Below, one piece after another: positions 1 through 7,943 of a stretch of DNA of 64,000 nucleotides. Both the position numbers and the translations under genes were made by a program. The notes below the pieces were generated by a model that saw only the letters and a program-made list of their open reading frames with translations, made no database searches and had not been told where the DNA came from. This DNA comes from Acinetobacter pecorum (lineage in GTDB: Bacteria; Pseudomonadota; Gammaproteobacteria; Pseudomonadales; Moraxellaceae), in assembly GCF_014837015.1 (NCBI RefSeq), contig NZ_JACSPT010000003.1, positions 95,379-159,378 of the forward strand. Direction: 5' to 3'. How positions within the stretch are numbered: the first letter of the stretch is position 1; the number at the start of each line of letters is the position of its first letter.

Positions 1-1
1 C

Positions 2-175
2 TGGAAAGACATCTATGAATGGTACAACACACCAGAATTTATGTTGGTCAATTTCAAGGTTAAAGGCCAGCAAGGTGCATACATCCTGCCTAAACGTCTG
101 GACAGCAAAAACTTTTCTTTTGCCACGATTCGCAAGCATCTTGAAGCAGAAGTCGGTCCGGCAAAACAAATCTAA
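2..175 (+). CDS. C-terminal end of a YcxB-like protein (5' truncated)
   Basis: Reading from base 2, an open frame of 57 codons runs to TAA at 173-175; its start lies outside the window. The tail contains a Trp-Lys-Asp-Ile-Tyr-Glu stretch, a Phe-Met-Leu-Val segment and then Tyr-Ile-Leu-Pro-Lys-Arg. This resembles the C-terminal end of YcxB-like membrane-associated proteins, where a Tyr-Ile-(Ile/Leu)-Pro-Lys-Arg motif follows a beta strand. Family assignment is from memory of that motif only. A hairpin terminator follows 18 bases after the stop, so this is the last gene of its unit. Confidence 0.55.
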   Translation, partial: WKDIYEWYNTPEFMLVNFKVKGQQGAYILPKRLDSKNFSFATIRKHLEAEVGPAKQI

Positions 176-192
176 CCGCTTCATTCTTTCAT

Positions 193-227
193 AAAAAACC
201 TCCTGCCTCGGCATGGAGGTTTTTTTA
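193..227 (+). terminator. Rho-independent terminator
   Basis: An AAAAAACCTCC arm and a GGAGGTTTTTTT arm face each other across a short loop, followed directly by a T-run. It ends the truncated first gene and insulates the Fur-preceded gene downstream. Confidence 0.85.
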
Positions 228-244
228 ATCAAACAACATTGAAT

Positions 245-281
245 GATAATGAGAATAAATATTATCTTCAACATCTATAAT
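245..281 (+). promoter_or_regulatory. Fur box overlapping the promoter of the PepSY-flavoreductase gene
   Basis: Bases 245-266 read GATAATGAGAATAAATATT followed by ATC, a close match to the Fur consensus of GATAAT-type hexamers. A TATAAT -10 element lies at 276-281, which puts the -35 region (about 253-258) inside the Fur box. Known Fur mechanism: iron-loaded Fur on such a site blocks RNA polymerase. The downstream gene is therefore inferred to be expressed under iron limitation. Confidence 0.75.
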
Positions 282-345
282 TTAGGCTTAAATTTCAGTT
301 ATAATTTTGGCATTATTTTTATCGCTTACCCTTAATCTGACCACC

Positions 346-2982
346 ATGATTAAAAAGACATTTTTCCAAATCCACTGGTTTCTGGGGATTACAGCAGGTT
401 TAATCCTCTCGATAATGGGGGTCACTGGCGCAATCTATTCCTATGAACAACAAATATTAAAATGGATGAACAGCGACAGTTATACGGTTCAGGTTCAACA
501 ACGTGACAAACTTACGCCCGCCCAGCTATATCAGCACTTTAACCATACTGCACCTGACATGAAGATCAACAGTATTACCGTGGCACAAGACCCAAGTGCT
601 TCAAGTACTGTAAATGTTGCTAAAGAAGGTGCACGGCGTGGCCAGAACATCATGGTCAATCCATATACCGCAGAAGTCTTGCCAGAGATTAAGGGCCGGG
701 AATTTTTCCAGTTTGTTCAGCAGTTGCACCGTAATTTAACAGTGGGCCTGGTGGGTAAACAGATTACCGGCGCCTGTACCCTGATGCTGATCTTTTTCGT
801 ACTGTCAGGTCTTTATCTGCGCTGGCCGAAACGTCATTCGATCAAGCAATGGTTGTTTATAAAACCTCAACTGAAAGGCCGTAATTTTATCTGGGATCTG
901 CACGCGGTTGTGGGGACCTGGGTAGTGATTTTCTACCTGATTCTGGCCTGTACCGGCCTGTACTGGTCTTATGACTGGTGGCGCAACGGCATGTTTAAGG
1001 TGCTAGGTGTGGAACGCCCGCAACCGGAAATGCAGACCAATGCCGGCAATAACCGTGGTGAAGGCCGTCAAGGTGGCGACCGTGGCCCACGTGCTGAAGG
1101 TGAGGCACGAGGTGAAGGCCGTCAGGGTGGCGAACGCGGTGCTCGTGGTGAAGGACGTGAAGAAACTGGCATGAATCCAGAAAATATCTCTCGCGCACTG
1201 GATCTGAGCTGGGCTGGTTTTAATACTCAATTTGCTCACAAATACTCGACTGTGACATTTAACCTGCCGAAAAAACCGGATGGCGAAATGCAGCTGAGCT
1301 TTGTCGACCCTGTAGTACAGCATGAACGCGCCCGAAACAATGCTACTTATAATTACCGGACGGCTGAATTCACCAATGTTGAAATGTACGAAGATAAAAA
1401 GCTCAATGAAAAAATCATGAGCAGCATGTTACCGGTGCATCGAGGTAGTTTCTTTGGTCCGATCTACCAGTTCTTTGTCATGGTCGCAGCCTTGTTGATG
1501 CCCTTGTTCTTTGTGACCGGCTGGATGCTCTATCTGAAACGTCGCAAGCAGAAAAAATTAACCTTGGCTGCACGTCAAGCTACAATAATTCAGCCTTTAG
1601 ATCCAAATGCCAAACCGTGGCTCATTGCTTATGCCACCCAAACAGGAGTTTCCGAGCAACTGGCCTGGCGTACAGCGACTGCCCTGCAGGAGGCGCGGCA
1701 ACCTGTAACCGTCAAGCCAGTGCAGCAGCTCACACTAGACGAGTTACAGCAAACCGAACAGGTATTATTTGTTGCCAGTACCTATGGCACGGGTGAAGCA
1801 CCGGATCGGGCCTCTTCTTTCGAGAAAAAAATCCTGTCTGCAAAAGCTGATCTTAGTCATTTAAGCTATGCGGTATTGGCCTTGGGCTCTCGGGAATATC
1901 CGGACACCTACTGCAGCTTTGGTCTTCGAATTGACCAGTGGCTACACCAGAATGGTGCGCACCAGCTTTTCAAGACCATTGAAGTAGATAATGCCAATAA
2001 TGAGCATATTCAGCAGTGGAATACTGCACTTGCACGGGTGACTCGACTTGAACTGCAAGCAATGAATATTGATAAGACTTTTGATCAGTGGATCTTGAGC
2101 AAACGTGAACTGCTGAATCCGGGTAGTCTGGGTGCCCCTGCCTTCAATATCGAACTGGTTCCCGAGCATGAAGCAGTCTGGCAGGCAGGTGATATTGCCG
2201 AGATCCAGCCAGGAAATAGCCCGGAACGTATTCGTGTATTTATGCAAAAATACCAGATTGCTGCCGGTACACAGGTCCCATCTCTGCAACAAAGCATTGA
2301 ACAGGTGCTTTGGGATCGTGATCTGACTCAGGCTGAACCTTTTGATTCTCTGGATCAGCTTCTCATTCAATTACCGACCTTGCCAACGCGCGAATACTCG
2401 ATTGCCAGCATTCCAAGCCAGCAGGTTTTGCGGCTGGTAGTGCGTCAGAAAACCGATGCCGAGGGCAATCTGGGATTGGGCTCCGGCTGGTTGACTCAAC
2501 ATGCAGCGCTGAATGCACCCGTTGCACTACGTATTCGCAGCAATGACTCTTTCCACCTGATTAATGACAACCGTCCGATTATCTGTATTGGTAATGGTAC
2601 CGGTATTGCGGGACTATTAAGTCTGCTCAGTGCACGTAACCGTCAGGACTATACCCAGAACTGGCTGATCTTCGGTGAACGTCAGCGTGAACATGATTTC
2701 TTCTTTAAAGAAACCATTCAGGCCTGGCTGCAAATGGGAACTCTGAAACGTCTCGATCTGGCCTTCTCTCGTGACCAGGAGCAAAAAGTTTATGTACACC
2801 ATAAACTGCGTGAACAGGCTGAAGAACTGAAAGCCTGGATTGCTCAAGGTGCAGTAATCTATGTCTGTGGTAGCATCAATGGTATGGCCAGCGATGTAGA
2901 TCAGGCGCTGACTGATATTCTCGGTGAAAGCGTGCTAGATCAATTACGTCTGGATGGCCGTTATCGCCGTGATGTATATTAA
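346..2982 (+). CDS. PepSY transmembrane / flavodoxin / NADPH-flavin reductase fusion, likely iron-regulated siderophore reductase
   Basis: This 878-residue inner-membrane protein fuses two modules. The N-terminal 430 or so residues are a PepSY-associated membrane unit with four hydrophobic segments (near 5-35, 140-160, 185-210 and 375-400) and histidines next to the membrane (QLHRNL, WDLH) that could bind haem. The rest resembles the CysJ/P450-reductase arrangement: a flavodoxin domain (YATQTG, then STYGTGEAPD), an FAD domain (REYSIAS), an NADPH site (GNGTGIAG) and a C-terminal RRDVY tail. Such proteins pass electrons from NADPH across the membrane, in known relatives to periplasmic ferric siderophores; the substrate here is inferred. 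An Arg/Gly-rich insert sits near residues 232-276. The frame extends upstream to a TTG at 307, but no ribosome site supports it, so the ATG at 346 was chosen. Fur box upstream, terminator downstream. Confidence 0.85.
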   Translation: MIKKTFFQIHWFLGITAGLILSIMGVTGAIYSYEQQILKWMNSDSYTVQVQQRDKLTPAQLYQHFNHTAPDMKINSITVAQDPSASSTVNVAKEGARRGQNIMVNPYTAEVLPEIKGREFFQFVQQLHRNLTVGLVGKQITGACTLMLIFFVLSGLYLRWPKRHSIKQWLFIKPQLKGRNFIWDLHAVVGTWVVIFYLILACTGLYWSYDWWRNGMFKVLGVERPQPEMQTNAGNNRGEGRQGGDRGPRAEGEARGEGRQGGERGARGEGREETGMNPENISRALDLSWAGFNTQFAHKYSTVTFNLPKKPDGEMQLSFVDPVVQHERARNNATYNYRTAEFTNVEMYEDKKLNEKIMSSMLPVHRGSFFGPIYQFFVMVAALLMPLFFVTGWMLYLKRRKQKKLTLAARQATIIQPLDPNAKPWLIAYATQTGVSEQLAWRTATALQEARQPVTVKPVQQLTLDELQQTEQVLFVASTYGTGEAPDRASSFEKKILSAKADLSHLSYAVLALGSREYPDTYCSFGLRIDQWLHQNGAHQLFKTIEVDNANNEHIQQWNTALARVTRLELQAMNIDKTFDQWILSKRELLNPGSLGAPAFNIELVPEHEAVWQAGDIAEIQPGNSPERIRVFMQKYQIAAGTQVPSLQQSIEQVLWDRDLTQAEPFDSLDQLLIQLPTLPTREYSIASIPSQQVLRLVVRQKTDAEGNLGLGSGWLTQHAALNAPVALRIRSNDSFHLINDNRPIICIGNGTGIAGLLSLLSARNRQDYTQNWLIFGERQREHDFFFKETIQAWLQMGTLKRLDLAFSRDQEQKVYVHHKLREQAEELKAWIAQGAVIYVCGSINGMASDVDQALTDILGESVLDQLRLDGRYRRDVY

Positions 2983-3000
2983 TATAAGCTGATATATAAT

Positions 3001-3028
3001 AAAAACCGGGCTATTGAGCCCGGTTTTT
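3001..3028 (+). terminator. Rho-independent terminator
   Basis: AAAAACCGGGCT and AGCCCGGTTTTT arms form a GC-rich stem with a very short loop and a T-run, 19 bases after the reductase stop codon. Confidence 0.85.
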
Positions 3029-3082
3029 ATTTGAAGATACAGAAGTAATAATAAAAATATTGATAAGAAAAAGGAAACGTAG

Positions 3083-3877
3083 ATGCTCAAGCAACTGAAA
3101 CGAAGTCTCAGCCTGATTTCTGGCTTGGTTCTCTGCATATATAGTATCTGGTTAATGAACCAGGGGCAGAGGCATTTTGCCATCCCCCTGTTTCTCATGA
3201 TTGGTGGAGCACTTATCCTGTACACCCTGCTTTTTTCATCTATTCAGCGCTGGAAACAGAATTCCCGGTTCAGGACATGGTTCTGGAACTGTCTCTGGGG
3301 CGGTTTTTTTTGTTGGATCATCAGTGTCGCGGCCTTCTTCGCCTATATCCAGATGTCGATCAACTCCAATATTCCAACACAACCCGCTACAGCAATTCTG
3401 GTATTAGGCAGTGGCATTGACCAGGGTCAGCCTTCCCCCATTCTGAAAAATCGTCTGGACACTGCAGCAAAGTATGCAGAACGCTATCCCAATATTTTGA
3501 TGATCATGACCGGTGGACGAAATCTCTGGGAAAGACAGAGCGAAGCTGAAGTCATGCAAAATTATATTCATAGGACCTATCCGCGGCTCAAAAATCCGAT
3601 CAGTTTAGAAGATCAAAGCAGAAGTACCCAACAGAACCTGCAATATTCTCAAGTGATCTTGAAACAACAGAATATAGGACAACATGAACCCATTGCGATT
3701 GTCACCAGCGATTTTCATAGCCCTCGCGCGCGGGCCATTGCCAGACATCAGGGTTATCAACACGTCATCAGTCTGAGTGCCAGCACTCCCCAGAATATCC
3801 GCTACAATTCCTGGCTCCGTGAATATTTTGCTTTGATTAGTGGCTGGCTGCTAAATGAATATTCATTATTTCAATAA
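3083..3877 (+). CDS. YdcF/DUF218 family membrane protein (SanA/ElyC-like)
   Basis: The protein has 264 residues. Three hydrophobic segments fill roughly residues 10-100. A DUF218 domain follows, with the family marks: AILVLGSG at the first strand, MTGGRN, SEAEVMQNYI, a conserved acidic and Ser/Thr stretch (EDQSRSTQQN) and IVTSDFHSPRA. In Enterobacteria, members such as SanA and ElyC affect envelope integrity and lipid-carrier metabolism, but the enzymatic reaction is not firmly known. AAGGAAA about 7 bases upstream of the ATG is a good ribosome site. It appears monocistronic, convergent with the DUF2750 gene 24 bases away. Confidence 0.8.
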   Translation: MLKQLKRSLSLISGLVLCIYSIWLMNQGQRHFAIPLFLMIGGALILYTLLFSSIQRWKQNSRFRTWFWNCLWGGFFCWIISVAAFFAYIQMSINSNIPTQPATAILVLGSGIDQGQPSPILKNRLDTAAKYAERYPNILMIMTGGRNLWERQSEAEVMQNYIHRTYPRLKNPISLEDQSRSTQQNLQYSQVILKQQNIGQHEPIAIVTSDFHSPRARAIARHQGYQHVISLSASTPQNIRYNSWLREYFALISGWLLNEYSLFQ

Positions 3878-3901
3878 AAAAAATATTGAAAAACAGGAAA
3901 G

Positions 3902-4363
3902 TTAATTTAAACGAATCTGTCTGGGCAAAGGCATGTCCGGATTTTTAAACAGTTCCGGCTTTTGCATATAGATCTGATACAGATAGTTCTTAATATCAAG
4001 TAATAGTTTTTCTGGTGCCACCAGAATATTCTGCCCTTCTGGCGTCAGGTCAAGCGAGACAATGGTACTTTCCTGGCGTAAAAAAGGAATGACTTTTTCT
4101 ACAAAATCCTTGAGGCTAATTTCCTGAATATCGTAATTCACCCAATTATCTTTAATGAGCAGTCGCGCCAGACTTTTACTGTGCCAGCTGGCAAATGCAC
4201 GTTGTCCGGTAGGCGTGGCACACAAAGCCCAGCCATCCTGATAAAGCGCAAAAATGCCAGCATTGGCAACAATGGCTTCAATATATTGCTTATAAAGTTG
4301 TTGAGGGTCGTATACCGTATGTTGAAATTTGGACGCTGCCTTGCGCTGATAGGGATTTCTCAT
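3902..4363 (-). CDS. DUF2750 domain protein
   Basis: A 153-residue soluble protein with no signal peptide or membrane segment. It resembles DUF2750: an N-terminal helix, then a central GIFALYQDGWALCATPTGQ strand-turn element with an aromatic-glycine pattern, a mixed alpha/beta middle and a C-terminal basic tail. No function is established for the family. It lies 72 bases downstream of the last tRNA-Val gene on the same strand. An AT-rich stretch between them (TATAAT-like sequence around 4380-4395) could give it its own promoter, or it may be read from the tRNA operon. Confidence 0.75.
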   Translation of the reverse strand: MRNPYQRKAASKFQHTVYDPQQLYKQYIEAIVANAGIFALYQDGWALCATPTGQRAFASWHSKSLARLLIKDNWVNYDIQEISLKDFVEKVIPFLRQESTIVSLDLTPEGQNILVAPEKLLLDIKNYLYQIYMQKPELFKNPDMPLPRQIRLN

Positions 4364-4435
4364 GGTCGTGAAATCTTAATATTATTATAATAGAATCAGA
4401 TTCTAAGGAAAAAACAGAATTGAGGCAAGAAGATA

Positions 4436-4511
4436 TGGTGGGCGCTGACGGGATCGAACCGCCGACATTCTGCTTGTAAGGCAGACGCTCTACCAACTGA
4501 GCTAAGCGCCC
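4436..4511 (-). tRNA. tRNA-Val (anticodon TAC), copy 4, last gene of the operon
   Basis: On the minus strand a 76-base cloverleaf runs from GGGCGCT to AGCGCCC plus discriminator A and an encoded CCA. The anticodon loop is CTTACAA with anticodon TAC, and the T-loop is TTCGATC. The sequence matches the other three tRNA-Val copies. It is promoter-distal in the eight-gene array. Confidence 0.97.
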
Positions 4512-4617
4512 TGAGAAAAACAACAGCGTTGTTTTTAATGACGCAAGACTAACAAGAAATGTTGTCTTGGTATCTGGAAAACTTAGATCTCAGGAATCCA
4601 AGCTTCTCATCTTAAGA

Positions 4618-4694
4618 TGGCGCAGCGGACGGGGCTCGAACCCGCGACCCCCGGCGTGACAGGCCGGTATTCTAACCAACTGAACTACCGCTGC
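4618..4694 (-). tRNA. tRNA-Asp (anticodon GTC), copy 4
   Basis: A 77-base cloverleaf on the minus strand has acceptor stem GCAGCGG/CCGCTGC, discriminator G, encoded CCA and anticodon loop CTGTCAC (GTC). It forms one half of a 165-base Val-Asp module that is repeated exactly at 4852-5016. Confidence 0.97.
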
Positions 4695-4706
4695 ATCGTA
4701 AGAATC

Positions 4707-4782
4707 TGGTGGGCGCTGACGGGATCGAACCGCCGACATTCTGCTTGTAAGGCAGACGCTCTACCAACTGAGCTAAGCGCCC
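4707..4782 (-). tRNA. tRNA-Val (anticodon TAC), copy 3
   Basis: Same 76-base tRNA-Val sequence with encoded CCA and anticodon TAC. It is separated from the next tRNA-Asp by the 12-base spacer 4695-4706, which recurs exactly at 4929-4940. Confidence 0.97.
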
Positions 4783-4851
4783 TGATAAAGATTGTCAATC
4801 TTTAGTTTATTAAATTCAGGCTCAGGGACCTCAATTTAATTTCTCTTGAAA

Positions 4852-4928
4852 TGGCGCAGCGGACGGGGCTCGAACCCGCGACCCCCGGCGTGACAGGCCG
4901 GTATTCTAACCAACTGAACTACCGCTGC
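4852..4928 (-). tRNA. tRNA-Asp (anticodon GTC), copy 3
   Basis: Identical to the 4618-4694 copy, with encoded CCA and anticodon GTC; member of the second copy of the duplicated module. Confidence 0.97.
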
Positions 4929-4940
4929 ATCGTAAGAATC

Positions 4941-5016
4941 TGGTGGGCGCTGACGGGATCGAACCGCCGACATTCTGCTTGTAAGGCAGACGCTCTACCA
5001 ACTGAGCTAAGCGCCC
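4941..5016 (-). tRNA. tRNA-Val (anticodon TAC), copy 2
   Basis: Identical 76-base tRNA-Val with encoded CCA and anticodon TAC; upstream half of the duplicated module 4852-5016. Confidence 0.97.
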
Positions 5017-5037
5017 TCAAAAGGTCTATCGTATAAA

Positions 5038-5114
5038 TGGCGCAGCGGACGGGACTCGAACCCGCGACCCCCGGCGTGACAGGCCGGTATTCTAACCAAC
5101 TGAACTACCGCTGC
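5038..5114 (-). tRNA. tRNA-Asp (anticodon GTC), copy 2, T-loop variant
   Basis: A 77-base tRNA-Asp with encoded CCA. It differs from the other three tRNA-Asp copies at position 5054 (A instead of G on the plus strand), which makes the T-loop TTCGAGT rather than TTCGAGC. The change is in the loop, so no stem pair is lost. Confidence 0.97.
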
Positions 5115-5162
5115 ACTTACACAATGTCGCTAATGTGGCAAACGAAAATCAAGATCTTAAAG

Positions 5163-5239
5163 TGGCGCAGCGGACGGGGCTCGAACCCGCGACCCCCGGC
5201 GTGACAGGCCGGTATTCTAACCAACTGAACTACCGCTGC
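5163..5239 (-). tRNA. tRNA-Asp (anticodon GTC), copy 1
   Basis: A 77-base tRNA-Asp with anticodon GTC and encoded CCA. It is the second gene of the operon, 28 bases after the first tRNA-Val. Confidence 0.97.
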
Positions 5240-5267
5240 AACTATAAGGTCTCAACGTGAAAGAGCT

Positions 5268-5343
5268 TGGTGGGCGCTGACGGGATCGAACCGCCGACAT
5301 TCTGCTTGTAAGGCAGACGCTCTACCAACTGAGCTAAGCGCCC
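5268..5343 (-). tRNA. tRNA-Val (anticodon TAC), copy 1, first gene of the operon
   Basis: A 76-base tRNA-Val with anticodon TAC and encoded CCA. It is promoter-proximal: the -10 element lies 33 bases upstream. Confidence 0.97.
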
Positions 5344-5375
5344 TTTCTAAACGTCTATCATCGTTTGATGGGTGC

Positions 5376-5403
5376 ATTATAGAGAATCTGCACAGCCTGT
5401 CAA
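5376..5403 (-). promoter_or_regulatory. Near-consensus sigma-70 promoter of the tRNA operon
   Basis: On the minus strand TTGACA (5398-5403) and TATAAT (5376-5381) are both perfect hexamers, separated by 16 bases. The sequence just after the -10 (GCACCC) is GC-rich, as in stable-RNA promoters under stringent (ppGpp) control. The hexamers are seen directly; stringent control is inferred. Confidence 0.88.
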
Positions 5404-5837
5404 ACGCTTTTCGGAATGTTTTCCACTTTTTAGGTGTGAGTGATTAAAAAATAGGTTGTTTGTTAAAAAAAACAACACTTTTTGTTTATTTTTTAAGTCT
5501 CTACCGAAATTTTTTAATTTTCAAAATGAAAGTTGAAGCAAAATTTTGTGTCTTACCCTGCGAAGTTTCAGTCTTAGCGATGCCATGTGCTGCGATTCTG
5601 ATTAAGGATTATACAAAGCTTTAAAATACTCGACGTTGTGTTCATGTAATCTTTCAGCTGTCATTTATTTTTATTCAGAACATGACAGAAAACCTAATCT
5701 GCAACTCATGATTTAATCCGTTTCATGCGAGGAAAATACCAGCTGGGTCAGATTGATGAATTTCTTCTGCTGTCTCAAACAAGCAGATTCAACCCATAAA
5801 AATAAAATCATTTTCACATGATCTTAAAATCTACATT
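5404..5837 (+). other. Gene-free AT-rich stretch
   Basis: I find no supported reading frame or RNA gene here. It holds only small inverted repeats: GTTGTTT/AAACAAC near 5455-5476, and CTGTCAT (5658-5664) facing ATGACAG (5682-5688). It covers the region upstream of the tRNA promoter and the 3' side of the L,D-transpeptidase-like gene. Confidence 0.5.
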
Positions 5838-6371
5838 TTATTCGCTCTTCGAAAAATCCAGCAAATTTAGATCCAATGGCTGCTCTGAAATATAAACCAG
5901 TGCATCCTCACTGATCAGGTCAAATAGTTCAGCGATCTCTGGATTACGCATGCGGATACAGCCATGCGACAGTGGCTCCCCCATCTTTTCAGTTTCTGGA
6001 GTGCCATGAATATAGATATATCGTTGATAGGTATCACAGCCCGGGCCTTGATTAAAACCAGCTTCAAGGCCACTCAGCCATAAAATGCGTGTCAGAATCC
6101 AGTCCCGCTGCGGGAATTCTGCCGCCAATTCGGCATTATAAATTTCACCTGTCGCCTGACGTGCCACAAATACACTATTTAAGGGAGCATCCTGACCAAA
6201 TTTTTCGGCGACCTTGTGCCAGCCACGAGGAGTCTGGCCACTGTTTTCAGTTTCGCCAATTCCATTTTTACCCGTAGAGATCAGATATTGCCTGTCTAGA
6301 CGTGGCAGATACAGTTTTTGTTGAGCAAGGTCAATCAGGATGTCGGCTTGATCCAGCTGTAAGTTATTCAT
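5838..6371 (-). CDS. elsL: YkuD-fold cytoplasmic L,D-carboxypeptidase, ElsL (LdtK)-like
   Basis: The 177-residue protein is a compact YkuD domain with the catalytic pattern His122, then Ser135-His136-Gly137-Cys138-Ile-Arg, Cys138 being the expected nucleophile. There is no signal peptide, membrane anchor or LysM domain, so it should stay in the cytoplasm. This fits ElsL/LdtK of A. baumannii, a YkuD enzyme reported to remove the terminal D-Ala from recycled muropeptides rather than cross-link the wall. A canonical L,D-transpeptidase is the alternative but would need export. It overlaps the upstream ybaN-like gene by four bases (ATGA), so the two are translationally coupled. Confidence 0.78.
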   Translation of the reverse strand: MNNLQLDQADILIDLAQQKLYLPRLDRQYLISTGKNGIGETENSGQTPRGWHKVAEKFGQDAPLNSVFVARQATGEIYNAELAAEFPQRDWILTRILWLSGLEAGFNQGPGCDTYQRYIYIHGTPETEKMGEPLSHGCIRMRNPEIAELFDLISEDALVYISEQPLDLNLLDFSKSE

Positions 6372-6865
6372 GACTTGTTATTCTCTGACTCTACTTTCTT
6401 TAATTCTGCTTTGTTTGACTTTTCTGGATTTAACTGGCTCTCTGCAGACTGCGCTGCCGGCATATCTGTCTTTTCTAGGTCGACTGCATTTTGCTGAATG
6501 ATGACCGGATTGGGTTCAGGGCGTCGCCATAACCAGATCGCGACAATGAGCATGGTAATATCAGTAAATGCTTTGACTGCCAACGGCGCCGTGGTAAACA
6601 GCATGATAATTCCACTGATCAGCATCATAATACTGGCTAACCATTTGGCCTTACGCGGCACAGTACCATGGGCACGCCAATCTCTTAAGGTCGGGCCATA
6701 TTTAGGATGATTCAATAACCAGGCATCCATTTGTGGCCAGCCTTTGGATGAGGCCCAGGCGGCCAGAATCAAAAAGACCGTTGTTGGCATACCCGGCAGG
6801 ATTGCACCGATAAAGCCCAGGATCACAAACAGCACCACCAGACTTCGCCAAAACAACACTTTCAT
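6368..6865 (-). CDS. YbaN/DUF454 family inner-membrane protein
   Basis: A 165-residue protein. It opens with a hydrophobic segment carrying the DUF454 signature (GFIGAILPGMPTTVFLILAA), followed by a conserved cytoplasmic stretch with LLNHPKYGPTLRDWR, and two more membrane segments near residues 75-115. The last 50 residues are polar, rich in Lys/Glu/Ser and probably disordered, longer than in typical YbaN proteins of about 125 residues. Family function is unknown. It is first in a two-gene unit with the elsL-like gene and divergent from the DUF1853 gene. Confidence 0.8.
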   Translation of the reverse strand: MKVLFWRSLVVLFVILGFIGAILPGMPTTVFLILAAWASSKGWPQMDAWLLNHPKYGPTLRDWRAHGTVPRKAKWLASIMMLISGIIMLFTTAPLAVKAFTDITMLIVAIWLWRRPEPNPVIIQQNAVDLEKTDMPAAQSAESQLNPEKSNKAELKKVESENNKS

Positions 6866-6952
6866 ACATCAACCCTAACCGCAGAATTCAGGTAGTATAA
6901 AGCGTTTTCCGATACTGTCCGTTGTATTTCTGCACTTTTCACAGGTTGTACT

Positions 6953-7828
6953 ATGCCCTTTTCCAGTTTAAACCAAAATCTTGTAGAAGTATGGCAACGT
7001 TATCAACATCCTCTGGTGCGTCAGTTGGCATTCGCTGTCGGCAGTCCGAATATCTTGTCCGGTATTCCGGATAAACTTGAGCTTATGCATCACTTTGAAC
7101 TGCATGACAGCCAGACCTGGCAGCACTATCTCAGCCGTTACCATCCACGTTTAGAATTTCTTGATCAGCATCCAGAAGAATTAATCGAATTTGTGCAGCA
7201 ACTGAAAAGTACACGTTTAGGGCTGCGCTTTGAAATGCTGATCTGGTTCTGGTTACTGGATGATGCCTATCATCCGTATCAGCTGCTTGCTCATAGTCTG
7301 CAAAAGATTGAAGGCGCAAAAACCCTGGGGGAGCTGGATTTTCTGTTATTAAATACTGATACAGGACAGATTGAACATTGGGAAGTGGCATTAAAATATT
7401 ATCTGGCCGAAGCAGATTTTAGCCTGCCACATTGGTATGGCCTGAACCGTACCGATACTCTGATCAGAAAAATGAAACATTTCACACAAAAACAATTCCA
7501 GTTTGATGAGGCTTTGCAGTATTCCATTCAAAGACGATATTGCGTCCTGAAAGGACAGTTATATCTGCCTACACATCGTGCTGGCCAGCCGATTCCTGCG
7601 TGGATCAATACCGAACGTCGTCTGGGTTTATGGGGACAGTATATTCCTGCAGCCCGGCACGGTTTCTACCGTCTGCAACGACATGAATGGATTTATCCGC
7701 AAGCCCAGCCAAGTAGTTTGACTGCGCGCTGGTGGACGAATGGACTTTATAAAAAAGCCGACAGCAACGATTTTTATATGTACCGACAACCGGTGCTGAT
7801 TCTGAACTCATCGCATAAGCCCCTATAA
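6953..7828 (+). CDS. DUF1853 family protein
   Basis: The protein has 291 residues and is soluble by sequence. It matches DUF1853 in layout: an N-terminal VRQLAFAVGSPNIL element, a central LGELDFLLLNTDTGQIEHWEVALKYYL segment, and a conserved GLNRTDTLIRKMKHF stretch. The acidic LDF...EHWEVALKYYL pattern is reminiscent of PD-(D/E)XK nuclease-like folds, but that link is my inference. No function is established. It is monocistronic, with divergent promoters in the 87-base gap to ybaN. Confidence 0.75.
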   Translation: MPFSSLNQNLVEVWQRYQHPLVRQLAFAVGSPNILSGIPDKLELMHHFELHDSQTWQHYLSRYHPRLEFLDQHPEELIEFVQQLKSTRLGLRFEMLIWFWLLDDAYHPYQLLAHSLQKIEGAKTLGELDFLLLNTDTGQIEHWEVALKYYLAEADFSLPHWYGLNRTDTLIRKMKHFTQKQFQFDEALQYSIQRRYCVLKGQLYLPTHRAGQPIPAWINTERRLGLWGQYIPAARHGFYRLQRHEWIYPQAQPSSLTARWWTNGLYKKADSNDFYMYRQPVLILNSSHKPL

Positions 7829-7943
7829 AGCATTACATTTATTAACCGAAGCACTATGAAAACCACATATTTTTTAGAGCGTATATTTTTTACTCTAAGT
7901 CCCACATCATAATAATTTTATTATTGATTATACGGAGATGATG

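Noticed and set aside
1003-1323. Antisense frames over the Arg/Gly repeat of the PepSY reductase
   Set aside because: They are by-products of the repetitive GC-rich DNA, giving Thr/Ala- or His-rich strings.
4290-4523. Minus-strand 77-codon frame containing GRLAQLVERLPYKQNVGGSIP
   Set aside because: It is the sense-strand translation of a tRNA-Val gene running into the start of the DUF2750 gene; a known tRNA-derived artefact.
4617-5036. Plus-strand frames of about 60 codons beginning MAQRTGLEPATPG
   Set aside because: They are antisense readings of the tRNA-Asp and tRNA-Val genes, a well-known annotation artefact. Cloverleaf and CCA evidence is decisive.
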